Positions 42,822 to 51,215 of a stretch of 57,007 bases of DNA are shown piece after piece. The stretch covers positions 1 to 57,007 of the forward strand of contig JAGVPB010000001.1 of NCBI GenBank assembly GCA_020052415.1, written 5' to 3'. The notes beneath the pieces are model-generated. The model was not told the origin of the DNA and searched no databases. It saw nothing but the letters and a program-made list of their open reading frames with translations. Each line of letters opens with the position of its first letter. Position 1 is the stretch's first letter. This DNA is from Bacteroidales bacterium (GTDB lineage: Bacteria > Bacteroidota > Bacteroidia > Bacteroidales > JAADJA01). Made by a program: the position numbers and the translations under genes.

Positions 42822-44063
42822 TCATTTCAATAAATACTCATTTATTTTTTTTAGTATTTGACCTGTCGCACCACAGTTTTTTATGACGAATTCAACACAT
42901 GTTTCTGAACTTTTTTTGTAAAAGTTACTGTCGTTTAACAGCCTGTTAATAATTGCAGATAATTCGTCGCTGTTTTTAACGGAGAACGCTCCTTCAAAAC
43001 GAATCAAATCTATGGCTTCCTTAAATTTTTGATAATTCGGACCGAAAATCACCGGTTTCCCAAAGGTTACAGCCTCCAGAATATTGTGAATGCCTTTGCC
43101 GAAGCCTCCGCCGATAAAAGCGATATCGCAGTAATGATAAAGCCCGGACAGAATACCGATTGTATCTATAATAAGTATATCTGCCAACCTTACGGAATTT
43201 TCATCAGCTTTTGTGTACCTTATCAAATTCAAATGACTGAATTTACTTTCAATGGAAGCAATCCTGCTTTCATGTACCTCGTGAGGAGCAATGATGATTT
43301 TTAAATCATTCCGGTCTTCAATTGCTTTTTGAATCAATTCCTCATCCGGAGGCCAGGAACTGCCGAGGAGGAGGATTTTCTTACCCGTTTTGAACAGATC
43401 CATTATCGGAAATTCCGTAGTTCGTTTTGACAATTCAAATACCCTGTCAAAGCGGGTATCACCACTTCTCATCACCTGGTTTATACCGATTGATTTCAAC
43501 AATTCAAGCGAATTTTGGTCCTGTACAAAAAAATATGTAATTTTTTCCAGCTTCTTTCTGAACCAGCCGCCATACCATTTGAAAAAATGCTGATCCTCTC
43601 TGAATATTGCCGATATGGTAAATAAAGGTATTTGCAGGCGGTATAGTTCACTAATGTAATTGAACCAGAATTCATACTTAATAAAAATGGCTATTTTGGG
43701 CCTGACCAACCTGATAAACTTCCGGGCATTTTTTTTTGTATCAAGAGGCAGGTAATAGATAAAGTCGGCTCCCGAATATTTTTTTCTGACTTCAAAACCC
43801 GACGGAGAAAAAAAAGTCAGCAATATTTTATAAGTTGGATTCAATTGACGGAAAGCCTCGATCACAGGTCTCCCCTGTTCAAATTCGCCCAGGGAAGCTG
43901 CATGAAACCAGATAATATTCTCAGATGATCCAATTTCGCCGGAGATTCTCTCAAAAAGATTTTTTCTTCCTTTAATCCATTGATCAGCCTTTTTGTTGAA
44001 AAGAGAAATCAAATGAATAAAACCGAGGTAAATAAAAATGGTAAGATTGTAAATCAAAGACAT
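42822..44063 (-). CDS. waaA: 3-deoxy-D-manno-octulosonic acid (Kdo) transferase
   Basis: A 413-residue GT-B enzyme (GT30) that adds Kdo to lipid A precursor. An N-terminal membrane segment (about 1-18) anchors it. WFHAASLGEFEQGRPVIEAF has the catalytic glutamate (GEFEQ). PKIAIFIKYEFWFNYI, GSSWPPDEELI and the sugar-nucleotide site FIGGGFGKGIHNILEAVTFG follow. It indicates a lipopolysaccharide-bearing cell. A predicted outer-membrane protein is encoded 53 bp upstream on the same strand. Confidence 0.93.
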   Translation of the reverse strand: MSLIYNLTIFIYLGFIHLISLFNKKADQWIKGRKNLFERISGEIGSSENIIWFHAASLGEFEQGRPVIEAFRQLNPTYKILLTFFSPSGFEVRKKYSGADFIYYLPLDTKKNARKFIRLVRPKIAIFIKYEFWFNYISELYRLQIPLFTISAIFREDQHFFKWYGGWFRKKLEKITYFFVQDQNSLELLKSIGINQVMRSGDTRFDRVFELSKRTTEFPIMDLFKTGKKILLLGSSWPPDEELIQKAIEDRNDLKIIIAPHEVHESRIASIESKFSHLNLIRYTKADENSVRLADILIIDTIGILSGLYHYCDIAFIGGGFGKGIHNILEAVTFGKPVIFGPNYQKFKEAIDLIRFEGAFSVKNSDELSAIINRLLNDSNFYKKSSETCVEFVIKNCGATGQILKKINEYLLK

Positions 44064-44116
44064 TGAAAACTTATTTTTTGATTATTTCATTATCTTCTTT
44101 CTTCTATGTTCAATGG

Positions 44117-44872
44117 TTAATAATAATAGTACTTCTCGGGAAGTCGCCTGAACAAAGGAATGATCCATGCAACCCTTATCCCGGTCAAAGAATCAAATCT
44201 TTTTTGCACGGGATCGGGTTCTCCGGTATCAAAATTTACATCCCTCAATGGTTTGGTCCAGGCTTGATTAAACTCGATCCCAGCATAAAAATTCAGCAAT
44301 TTGCTTTTACTTAAATATAAATAACCCAGAAATTCGCTAATACAAAACCCACCGGTCAAACGATCGTAGCCTTTTTTGTAATCTCCATCTAACTGTGGCG
44401 CATTGTTTTGATTTACTTCAATCCTGATCTTGTGTTCAAAGTATCCAGGGCTGCCCGTCACAACAAATCCTGAATTTGGATTTGGGCCTAAGACAGGAAT
44501 AACCTTGCCTATCCTCCCTGAAATATAATAACCCCGTTCATAAATTGAATAACTTGCAAAATTACCGGCCATACTGATAATATTCCCATCTGCAGTTTTA
44601 ATATTTCCCATGATCTGATCATCAATTTTAATATCTTTTCCAAACAAGTAAAGATATTCAGCGCCCCAAAGCCAGTTCTTACTGGTCTTCCATAAAAATC
44701 CTCCCCCGATGGCTGAATTATTTCCAAACCTGTCACTTAAATCTCCGCCGGGAATCTGATAGGCATAGGAAGCATAGAACATCGGAATGCTTAAAGTGGT
44801 ATCGGATATACTGGGTTGACCGTACAGGCCAATAATTATAAACAAATGTGTAAAAATCATCAATGATCTCAT
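44117..44872 (-). CDS. Predicted outer-membrane beta-barrel protein, unrecognised
   Basis: A 251-residue protein with a cleavable leader (about 1-18, MRSLMIFTHLFIIIGLYGQ). The mature part alternates aromatic and polar residues in short strands (YASYAYQIPGGD, GAEYLYLFGKD, RGYYISGRIGKV, FYAGIEFNQAW, IRVAWIIPLF), as in small barrels, and ends in KYYYY. I do not recognise the family. Its place upstream of waaA, with its own promoter, may indicate an envelope role. Confidence 0.65.
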   Translation of the reverse strand: MRSLMIFTHLFIIIGLYGQPSISDTTLSIPMFYASYAYQIPGGDLSDRFGNNSAIGGGFLWKTSKNWLWGAEYLYLFGKDIKIDDQIMGNIKTADGNIISMAGNFASYSIYERGYYISGRIGKVIPVLGPNPNSGFVVTGSPGYFEHKIRIEVNQNNAPQLDGDYKKGYDRLTGGFCISEFLGYLYLSKSKLLNFYAGIEFNQAWTKPLRDVNFDTGEPDPVQKRFDSLTGIRVAWIIPLFRRLPEKYYYY

Positions 44873-44891
44873 CTGTCCCTGAATTGAGCAG

Positions 44892-44920
44892 CAAATATAT
44901 GAAACTATCGGCGATGCGAA
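44892..44920 (-). promoter_or_regulatory. Probable promoter of the waaA-linked operon
   Basis: On the minus strand, TTCG (44920-44917), a 17-nt spacer, then TATATTTG (44899-44892). The -7 box is exact; the -33 box has one change from TTTG. It is 19 bases before the ATG at 44872, so the leader RNA would be very short. Confidence 0.5.
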
Positions 44921-44961
44921 TTTGTTATGTATTTTTAGGACGGAATTATAATTGATCGGCT

Positions 44962-45921
44962 ATGAAAAAAAGTTCAACCTTAACTTGCTGGATCGGAATT
45001 TTAATTATTGCTTTTTCACCCTGGGAAAGTATAATTTGCCAGGATGAGGCTACATGGTGGAATCAAACTCAACAGTGGGATGGTATTACACCCTGGCAGG
45101 AATATATTATATACTCACCCGGATACCTGGGTCCTAATGCATTACCTGTCCCACATTCTCAAAAGGGTATTGTGAAAGATAGCTATGAATTTCAATGCGG
45201 GCTTGAAAGTCATTTCAGCAATGGTGATAAAACACAGAATCTTTACCTCGGCTTTTATCTGCCCATAGTTAAGAATTTAATTGCAATCGAATTTTATGGT
45301 ATCCCCGTTGAGCATTATGATATGGCCGAAACTACAGTGATCGAAAGGCGGGGAAGGCATAAGAATGGCGACGGATTTGCTCCCGGTGATTTGTATTTCA
45401 GCACGATTGTCCAAATTTTGAGAAATCGAAAATTACCTGACATTGCTCTGAGAATGGCTTGTAAAACCGCCTCTGGTTCGAAGCTGAGTGATGCCAGATT
45501 TACGGATGCCCCGGGATACTTCTTTGATATTTCAACCGGGAAAGATTTGGATTTTCAAAATAGATGGATTAATAAACTCAGATTTTATGGGATGATCGGA
45601 TTTTATGCCTGGCAAATGAACCTCCCGAATAATCAGCAGAATGATGCAATTCTTTACGGAGCAGGGCTGGATATTTCAATAAATAAATTTCGCATCAATA
45701 ACGCCATTGAAGGTTACTCCGGATATTTTGGCAATGAAGAGGTCATTGTTGTGAATAAATCAGCTCCTGTAAAATATAATGACCGGCCCCTTGTTTGGAG
45801 ACTACAATTTACCCGGAAATTAAAAATACTGGATTTAAGTTTGGGATATCAGGCCGGTTTAAATGATTTAAAATATCAATCAATAAATATTTCATTTATA
45901 TTTCTTCTAAATAGAAATTGA
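44962..45921 (+). CDS. Secreted, probably outer-membrane protein, unrecognised
   Basis: A 319-residue protein with a signal peptide (about 1-26, ending IICQ). The mature part is rich in Trp and Tyr at the start (TWWNQTQQWDGITPWQEYI), then shows alternating strands such as QNLYLGFYLPIV, NKLRFYGMIGFYAW and LDLSLGYQAGLN, and closes with a hydrophobic strand (INISFIFLLNRN). That fits a 10-14-strand barrel or a periplasmic beta protein. I recognise no family. It is divergent from the small barrel gene 89 bp away, so the two may be a linked envelope pair. No clear promoter found. Confidence 0.6.
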   Translation: MKKSSTLTCWIGILIIAFSPWESIICQDEATWWNQTQQWDGITPWQEYIIYSPGYLGPNALPVPHSQKGIVKDSYEFQCGLESHFSNGDKTQNLYLGFYLPIVKNLIAIEFYGIPVEHYDMAETTVIERRGRHKNGDGFAPGDLYFSTIVQILRNRKLPDIALRMACKTASGSKLSDARFTDAPGYFFDISTGKDLDFQNRWINKLRFYGMIGFYAWQMNLPNNQQNDAILYGAGLDISINKFRINNAIEGYSGYFGNEEVIVVNKSAPVKYNDRPLVWRLQFTRKLKILDLSLGYQAGLNDLKYQSINISFIFLLNRN

Positions 45922-45954
45922 AACTATTTGCTATTAAAATCGTTATGCACTTTC

Positions 45955-46003
45955 ATTGTTAATAAAATAACAATAATGGGTTAAATCTTTGGTAATAACA
46001 ATA
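45955..46003. promoter_or_regulatory. TAACAAT repeats around the polysaccharide promoter (operator candidate)
   Basis: ATTGTTA (45955-45961) and TAACAAT (45968-45974) form a perfect 7-bp inverted repeat with a 6-nt centre. A 9-bp direct repeat, ATAACAATA, occurs at 45967-45975 and again at 45995-46003. The second copy is inside the spacer of the promoter at 45988-46017. This arrangement is what a repressor binding site would look like. The hairpin also lies 33 bases past the previous stop codon, so a terminator role is possible. Confidence 0.45.
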
Positions 46004-46017
46004 TTTAAGTATATTTG
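45988..46017 (+). promoter_or_regulatory. Bacteroidota promoter of the polysaccharide operon
   Basis: TTTG (45988-45991), an 18-nt spacer and TATATTTG (46010-46017). Both boxes match the consensus exactly. The leader RNA would be about 50 nt before the ATG at 46077. It should drive the wbpB-, wbpD- and wbpE-like genes. Confidence 0.7.
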
Positions 46018-46076
46018 CCGCCCGTTAATAGTCAAAAATTGATGTTCATTTACACTAAATTTTTAATAAAGCAAGA

Positions 46077-47045
46077 ATGTCGAATAAAAGTAAGTCTGTC
46101 GGATTAATAGGTGCCGGCGCCTGGGGAAAAAATCATCTCAGAACCCTTGAAAAACTTGGAGTGTTAAATTGTGTCCTCGAAGTTTCAGAAGGAATTATTG
46201 ACCAGCGGAAAAAAGAATTTCCGGATGTTAAGTTCATTGCGGACCTGGATCAACTATTGGCAAATGATAAAATAAAAGGAGTTGTCATTGCTGCTCCGGC
46301 AGAAATGCATTATAATTTAACAAAAAAATGTCTGCTTGCGGGAAAAGATGTGCTGGTCGAAAAGCCTTTGGCGCTTAAGGTTACCGAAGGACAGGAATTG
46401 GTTGAAATTGCTGATAAAAATAAAAGATTACTCATGGTAGGGCACATCCTGCAGTATCATTCAGCCGTCATTAAACTGAAAAAAATGATTGACGATGGTG
46501 AGCTTGGAAAGATCAGGTATATTTATTCGAACAGGCTTAACATCGGGAAACTCAGGACCGAAGAAAACGTACTCTGGAGCTTTGCACCACATGATATTTC
46601 TCTGATCCTGATGTTCATGAATGGTGAAGAACCCCTGAGGGTTCAGGCACATGGGGGCTCCTATATTAATAAAGATATTTTTGATACCACCCTTACTACT
46701 GTAGAGTTTAAAAATGGCGTTAAGGGTCATGTGTTTGTAAGCTGGCTTCATCCATTTAAAGAGCAAAAGCTTGTAGTGGTAGGATCGGAAAAAATGGTGG
46801 TATTTGACGATGTAAGTAAAGAAAAGCTTTTCATTTATCCCCATAAGATTAAATGGCAGCAGGGAAAAATCCCGGTTGCAGAAAAAGCGGATTATACTAC
46901 CGTTGAGCTCGAACCGAATCAGCCCATGGAAGAAGAATTAAAACATTTTTTAGACTGCATCGAAACGAGGAAATCGCCAAAAACGGATGGCCGGGAAGGC
47001 TTAACCGTTTTAAAAATCCTTGAGCAGGCGCAGAGTAAACTTTAA
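46077..47045 (+). CDS. Gfo/Idh/MocA oxidoreductase, WbpB-like UDP-GlcNAcA 3-dehydrogenase
   Basis: A 322-residue NAD-binding oxidoreductase. The Rossmann loop VGLIGAGAWGKNHLRTL starts the protein, VEKPLAL contains the family's catalytic lysine, and LWSFAPHDISLIL has the active-site histidine. In P. aeruginosa WbpB oxidises the 3-position of UDP-GlcNAc uronic acid. The adjacent WbpD-like acetyltransferase and WbpE-like aminotransferase support that role. First gene of the operon. Confidence 0.85.
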   Translation: MSNKSKSVGLIGAGAWGKNHLRTLEKLGVLNCVLEVSEGIIDQRKKEFPDVKFIADLDQLLANDKIKGVVIAAPAEMHYNLTKKCLLAGKDVLVEKPLALKVTEGQELVEIADKNKRLLMVGHILQYHSAVIKLKKMIDDGELGKIRYIYSNRLNIGKLRTEENVLWSFAPHDISLILMFMNGEEPLRVQAHGGSYINKDIFDTTLTTVEFKNGVKGHVFVSWLHPFKEQKLVVVGSEKMVVFDDVSKEKLFIYPHKIKWQQGKIPVAEKADYTTVELEPNQPMEEELKHFLDCIETRKSPKTDGREGLTVLKILEQAQSKL

Positions 47046-47066
47046 TTAATAAAAGATAAAATTAAG

Positions 47067-47660
47067 ATGGAAAAAAAGTATTTTGTGCACGAAAGTGCTT
47101 ATGTTGATGACAATGTGGAAATAGATGAGGGAACCAAAATCTGGCATTTTTCACATGTTCAGGGCGGATCAAAGATCGGTAAAAATTGTTCTCTGGGTCA
47201 GAACGTCAATATCGGCAATAACGTTAAGATTGGTAATAATGTAAAGATTCAGAATAATGTTTCGGTTTACGAAGGGGTGGAACTGGATGATTTTGTTTTT
47301 TGTGGCCCTTCGATGGTTTTTACCAACATTTTAAATCCCCGCAGCGAATTCCCGCAAAGGGGGTCGGAATTCTATTTAAAAACAATCGTTAAAAAAAGCG
47401 CATCCCTTGGCGCCAATTCTACAATCGTTTGTGGCAGTACCATTGGAAAATATGCCTTTGTGGGAGCCGGATCGGTGGTCACAAAAGATATTCCTGATTA
47501 TGCCATGGTTTATGGAAATCCGGCGCGCGTAAAAAGCTGGGTTTGTGCCTGCGGTAATAAACTTAAACTGGCTGCTGATGAAAAATCAGAGGGAAAGGCC
47601 ACCTGCTCAAAGTGCGGAAGACAGTATAGTAAAAAAGGTAATAGTGTTGAACAAATTTAA
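47067..47660 (+). CDS. WbpD-like N-acetyltransferase (left-handed beta-helix) with C-terminal zinc ribbon
   Basis: A 197-residue hexapeptide-repeat acetyltransferase. The repeats (GKNCSLGQNVNIGNNVKIGN) form a left-handed beta helix at about 20-155. WbpD acetylates the 3-amino group of UDP-2-acetamido-3-amino-glucuronate. The C-terminal 40 residues add CACGNK and CSKCGRQY, four cysteines that could hold zinc, not part of the basic fold. It lies between the dehydrogenase and aminotransferase genes with gaps of 21 and 12 bp. Confidence 0.85.
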   Translation: MEKKYFVHESAYVDDNVEIDEGTKIWHFSHVQGGSKIGKNCSLGQNVNIGNNVKIGNNVKIQNNVSVYEGVELDDFVFCGPSMVFTNILNPRSEFPQRGSEFYLKTIVKKSASLGANSTIVCGSTIGKYAFVGAGSVVTKDIPDYAMVYGNPARVKSWVCACGNKLKLAADEKSEGKATCSKCGRQYSKKGNSVEQI

Positions 47661-47672
47661 TACATAACAGAT

Positions 47673-48791
47673 ATGCAATTTATTGATTTGAAAGCGCAAC
47701 AGGCAAGGATAAAAAGTAAAATTGATACAAATATCCAGAATGTGTTGTCGCATGGAAATTATATCATGGGACCGGAAGTAAAAGAACTTGAAAAGAAATT
47801 AGCCGAATATGCAGGAGTTAAGTTTGCAGTAGGTTGTGCAAGCGGAACGGACGCTTTACTCATGCCATTAATGGCTTATGAAGTCGGCCCGGGGGATGCG
47901 ATTTTTACAGTTTCCTTTACTTTCATTGCAACGGCTGAAGTTGTTCAGTTGCTGGGTGCAACTCCTGTTTTTGTTGATATTGATGCCAAAACATTTAACA
48001 TGGATGTTGCGAAGCTCGAAGAAGCCATTATTAAAGTTAAAAACGAAGGCAAGTTCAAACTTAAAGGAATCATTCCGGTTGATTTATTTGGCCAGCCTGC
48101 AGATTACGACGAGATCAATGCCCTGGCAAAAAAATACGGGATGTTCGTTCTGGAAGATGCTGCACAGGGTTTTGGCGGGATGTATAAAAACAAAAGGGCT
48201 TGCTCTCTTGCGCCTGTCGGAGCTACCAGTTTCTTCCCGGCAAAACCCTTAGGAACTTATGGCGATGGAGGTATGATTTTTACCGACGATGAAGAAATGC
48301 ACAAAAAGCTGATGTCTATAAGGGTTCATGGACAGGGTTCGGATAAATACAACAATATCAGGATTGGGATTAATGGGAGGCTTGATACCCTGATGGCCGC
48401 GATACTTTTACCAAAATTTGAAATATTTGAAGAAGAAATCGGATTAAGGCAAAAAGTGGCAAAAAGGTATAGTGACAGCCTTAATGGTTTTGTTACAACG
48501 CCTTTTGTGAAGAATTTCAATATTTCGGCCTGGGCGCAATATTCAATATTGCATCCGGAAAGGGAAAAAATTATGGCAGGACTGAAGGCGGATGGTATTC
48601 CTACTGCGGTTTATTATCCGAAACCGCTTCATCTTCAGGATGCTTTTGTCGGTTTGGGCTATAAATACGGTGATCTTCCGGTGAGCGAAGAAATTGCAAA
48701 AAGCGTCTTTAGCATTCCAATGCATCCGTACCTTTCTCATGAAGAACAGGATATGGTGATCAACAGCATTAAGAAGCACTCAAAAAATTAA
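47673..48791 (+). CDS. WbpE-like DegT/DnrJ/EryC1/StrS aminotransferase
   Basis: A 372-residue PLP-dependent sugar aminotransferase. YIMGPEVKELEKKLAEYAG opens the fold, VGCASGTDALLM binds the cofactor phosphate, LEDAAQGFGGMYKNK holds the aspartate-alanine pair, and FFPAKPLGTYGDGGMI contains the PLP lysine. With the two genes before it, it would complete the 3-amino step to UDP-2,3-diacetamido-uronic acid. An intrinsic terminator follows 19 bases after the stop. Confidence 0.88.
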   Translation: MQFIDLKAQQARIKSKIDTNIQNVLSHGNYIMGPEVKELEKKLAEYAGVKFAVGCASGTDALLMPLMAYEVGPGDAIFTVSFTFIATAEVVQLLGATPVFVDIDAKTFNMDVAKLEEAIIKVKNEGKFKLKGIIPVDLFGQPADYDEINALAKKYGMFVLEDAAQGFGGMYKNKRACSLAPVGATSFFPAKPLGTYGDGGMIFTDDEEMHKKLMSIRVHGQGSDKYNNIRIGINGRLDTLMAAILLPKFEIFEEEIGLRQKVAKRYSDSLNGFVTTPFVKNFNISAWAQYSILHPEREKIMAGLKADGIPTAVYYPKPLHLQDAFVGLGYKYGDLPVSEEIAKSVFSIPMHPYLSHEEQDMVINSIKKHSKN

Positions 48792-48810
48792 TTAAAACGA
48801 AACTATTGCA

Positions 48811-48849
48811 CCCTCACCTCTGAAGAAAACCGGCGGTGAGGGTTTTTTT
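48811..48849 (+). terminator. Intrinsic terminator inside the polysaccharide cluster
   Basis: CCCTCACC (48811-48818) and GGTGAGGG (48835-48842) form a perfect 8-bp stem with a 16-nt loop, directly followed by seven thymines (48843-48849). This is a textbook rho-independent terminator. The next gene starts only 20 bases later, with no room for a standard promoter between. Confidence 0.85.
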
Positions 48850-48869
48850 CAATTAAAAACCATAACAAA

Positions 48870-50165
48870 ATGAATGTATATCAAAAACTGATCAATAAAG
48901 AAGTCAAATTATCGCTGATCGGATTGGGATATGTCGGACTGCCCATTGCACTTGAATTTGCAAAGAAAGTATCTGTCATAGGATTCGACATCAATGAAAA
49001 GCGGGTGAATATGATGAAAAAAGGGTTGGATCCCAGCGAAGAGCTTCCCCCGGAAGCGTTTGATAATTGTGACATTATTTTTACTTCGAACCCGGAAGAT
49101 TTGAAAGCTGCAGCTTTCCATATCGTGGCTGTTCCCACACCCATTGATAATCATAACATGCCCGATCTTAGCCCGCTGCTTGGTGCAACCCGTACGGTTG
49201 GGAAAATCCTGAAGAAAGGCGATTATGTGGTTTATGAATCAACCGTATATCCGGGAGCCACGGAAGAAGACTGTATTCCCATTCTTGAAAACTTATCGGG
49301 TTTAAAATTTATTAATGATTTTAAAGTCGGATATTCACCGGAGAGGATCAATCCGGGTGACAGAGAACATACAATCGTGACCATCAGGAAAATTGTTTCC
49401 GGATGTGACGATATTTCTCTCGACAACATCGCTAAAACTTATGAAATGGTTGTAAAGGCAGGTGTGCACCGGTCGCCCAGTATGAAGGTAGCAGAAGCGG
49501 CAAAAGTGATTGAGAATACACAACGAGATGTCAACATTGCCCTTATGAATGAACTTTCGATTATTTTTAACAGGATGGGAATAAACACCTATGATGTTCT
49601 TGAAGCTGCAGGTACGAAGTGGAACTTCCTGAAATTTTATCCGGGCCTGGTCGGAGGGCATTGCATCGGAGTTGATCCCTACTATCTTTCTTATAAAGCG
49701 AAAGAATATCGCTATCATACCCAGGTCATCAATTCAGGACGGTTTGTAAATGACTCTATGGGATTTTATATCGCCAAGCAAATAGTTAAAAAGCTTATTG
49801 ACAAAGGCAAGAAAATATTAAATGCCAAAGTTCTCGTGATGGGAGTTACTTTTAAGGAAGATGTCAGCGATCTCCGGAACTCCAAAGTTGCTGATTTGAT
49901 AAGTGAGCTTAAATCCTATGGCGTCCTTGTTGAGGTTACTGACCCTAATGCAGAGTCTTCAGAAGTAAAAAAGGAATATGGTTTCGAGCTGGTTGAAGAT
50001 ATTTCAGACGATTACAATGCTGTTGTCGTCGCTGTTTCCCACAAAGAATATAAGGATATGGATGAGGCGTACTTTAAGTCAATCTCAGCTAAAAATGGAA
50101 TTCTCATTGATGTTAAAGGAATTTACAGAAATAAAATCAAAGAGCTAAGTTACTGGAGTTTATAA
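48870..50165 (+). CDS. UDP-N-acetylhexosamine 6-dehydrogenase (WbpO/TviB/WbpA-type)
   Basis: A 431-residue nucleotide-sugar dehydrogenase that oxidises the C6 alcohol of UDP-GlcNAc or UDP-GalNAc to a carboxylate. It has the Rossmann loop IGLGYVGLPIALEFAKK, the middle VPTPIDNHNMPDLSPL, YESTVYPGATEEDCIP, YSPERINPGD, and the catalytic Cys265 in VGGHCIGVDPYYLSYKA. The sequence is nearer the Vi-antigen TviB/WbpO group than the UDP-Glc dehydrogenases. It would feed the WbpB-D-E steps encoded before the terminator. Confidence 0.9.
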   Translation: MNVYQKLINKEVKLSLIGLGYVGLPIALEFAKKVSVIGFDINEKRVNMMKKGLDPSEELPPEAFDNCDIIFTSNPEDLKAAAFHIVAVPTPIDNHNMPDLSPLLGATRTVGKILKKGDYVVYESTVYPGATEEDCIPILENLSGLKFINDFKVGYSPERINPGDREHTIVTIRKIVSGCDDISLDNIAKTYEMVVKAGVHRSPSMKVAEAAKVIENTQRDVNIALMNELSIIFNRMGINTYDVLEAAGTKWNFLKFYPGLVGGHCIGVDPYYLSYKAKEYRYHTQVINSGRFVNDSMGFYIAKQIVKKLIDKGKKILNAKVLVMGVTFKEDVSDLRNSKVADLISELKSYGVLVEVTDPNAESSEVKKEYGFELVEDISDDYNAVVVAVSHKEYKDMDEAYFKSISAKNGILIDVKGIYRNKIKELSYWSL

Positions 50166-50176
50166 AGAAAAGTCCC

Positions 50177-51205
50177 ATGGCCAAAATTCTGGTTACCGGT
50201 GGTACGGGTTATATTGGTTCACATACCGTAGTTGAACTTCAACAAAACGGTTTTGAGGTTGTGATTGTGGATAACTTGTCCAATTCTTATGCTGGTGTCA
50301 TTGATAATATTGAAAAAATAACCGGTATCCGGCCGGGATTTGAGTTGCTTGATTTAAGGGAAGATAAAAAGACAGATGATTTTTTTAACGGGCACCGGGA
50401 TATTGCAGGGATCATTCATTTTGCCGCTTTAAAAGCAGTGGGTGAATCTGTAGCTGAACCATTGAAATATTATGAAAATAACATTTTATCCCTGGTGAAT
50501 ATTCTCAAAGCCATGAAAAAATACAAGTTGAATAAACTTGTATTTTCGTCTTCATGTACCGTTTACGGACAACCAGATATTTTACCCGTTACGGAAAATG
50601 CTCCGGTCAAACAGGCCATGTCGCCTTACGGCCATACCAAACAAATATCTGAAGATATTATTACAAACGTTTGTAATGTTGAGCCGATTCACGGTGTTCT
50701 GTTGCGGTATTTTAATCCGATTGGCGCGCATGATTCCGCCTTGATCGGTGAATTGCCCATAGGGATACCCAGCAATCTGGTACCCTTTATCACTCAGACA
50801 GCGATTGGAATCAGGGATTATCTGAGGGTCTTCGGCAATGATTACAGTACACCCGACGGCACGGCCATCCGCGATTACATTCATGTTGTTGACCTTGCGA
50901 AAGCTCATGTGACTGCCGTAAATCGGTTAATTAACCTGAAGAATAAAAAAAATGTAGAGATTTTTAACCTGGGTAACGGAATGGGATTTTCGGTTCTTGA
51001 AGTGATACAATCCTTTGAAAAAATGGCCGGTGTGAAACTGAATTATAAAATTGTGGAGCGACGTCCCGGAGATGTCGAAAAAGTCTGGGCTGATACGTCT
51101 TATGCAAATTCCGAGCTGGGATGGAAAGCAGGAAAAAACCTGGACGATATGACGCTTTCGGCGTGGAATTGGGAGTTATATTTGAGAAAAATAAACGTTT
51201 ATTAA
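50177..51205 (+). CDS. galE: UDP-glucose 4-epimerase
   Basis: A 342-residue SDR with the NAD loop VTGGTGYIGSHTVVELQQNG, the D-N-L motif VDNLSNS, IIHFAALKAVGESV, SSCTVYG, and the YxxxK pair in SPYGHTKQISED. ARYFNPIGAH-like RYFNPIGAH and DYIHVVDLAKAH are characteristic of GalE. It converts UDP-Glc and UDP-Gal, and possibly the N-acetyl forms. It begins 11 bp after the dehydrogenase gene and is in the same operon. Confidence 0.93.
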   Translation: MAKILVTGGTGYIGSHTVVELQQNGFEVVIVDNLSNSYAGVIDNIEKITGIRPGFELLDLREDKKTDDFFNGHRDIAGIIHFAALKAVGESVAEPLKYYENNILSLVNILKAMKKYKLNKLVFSSSCTVYGQPDILPVTENAPVKQAMSPYGHTKQISEDIITNVCNVEPIHGVLLRYFNPIGAHDSALIGELPIGIPSNLVPFITQTAIGIRDYLRVFGNDYSTPDGTAIRDYIHVVDLAKAHVTAVNRLINLKNKKNVEIFNLGNGMGFSVLEVIQSFEKMAGVKLNYKIVERRPGDVEKVWADTSYANSELGWKAGKNLDDMTLSAWNWELYLRKINVY

Positions 51206-51215
51206 TCATTCACCT

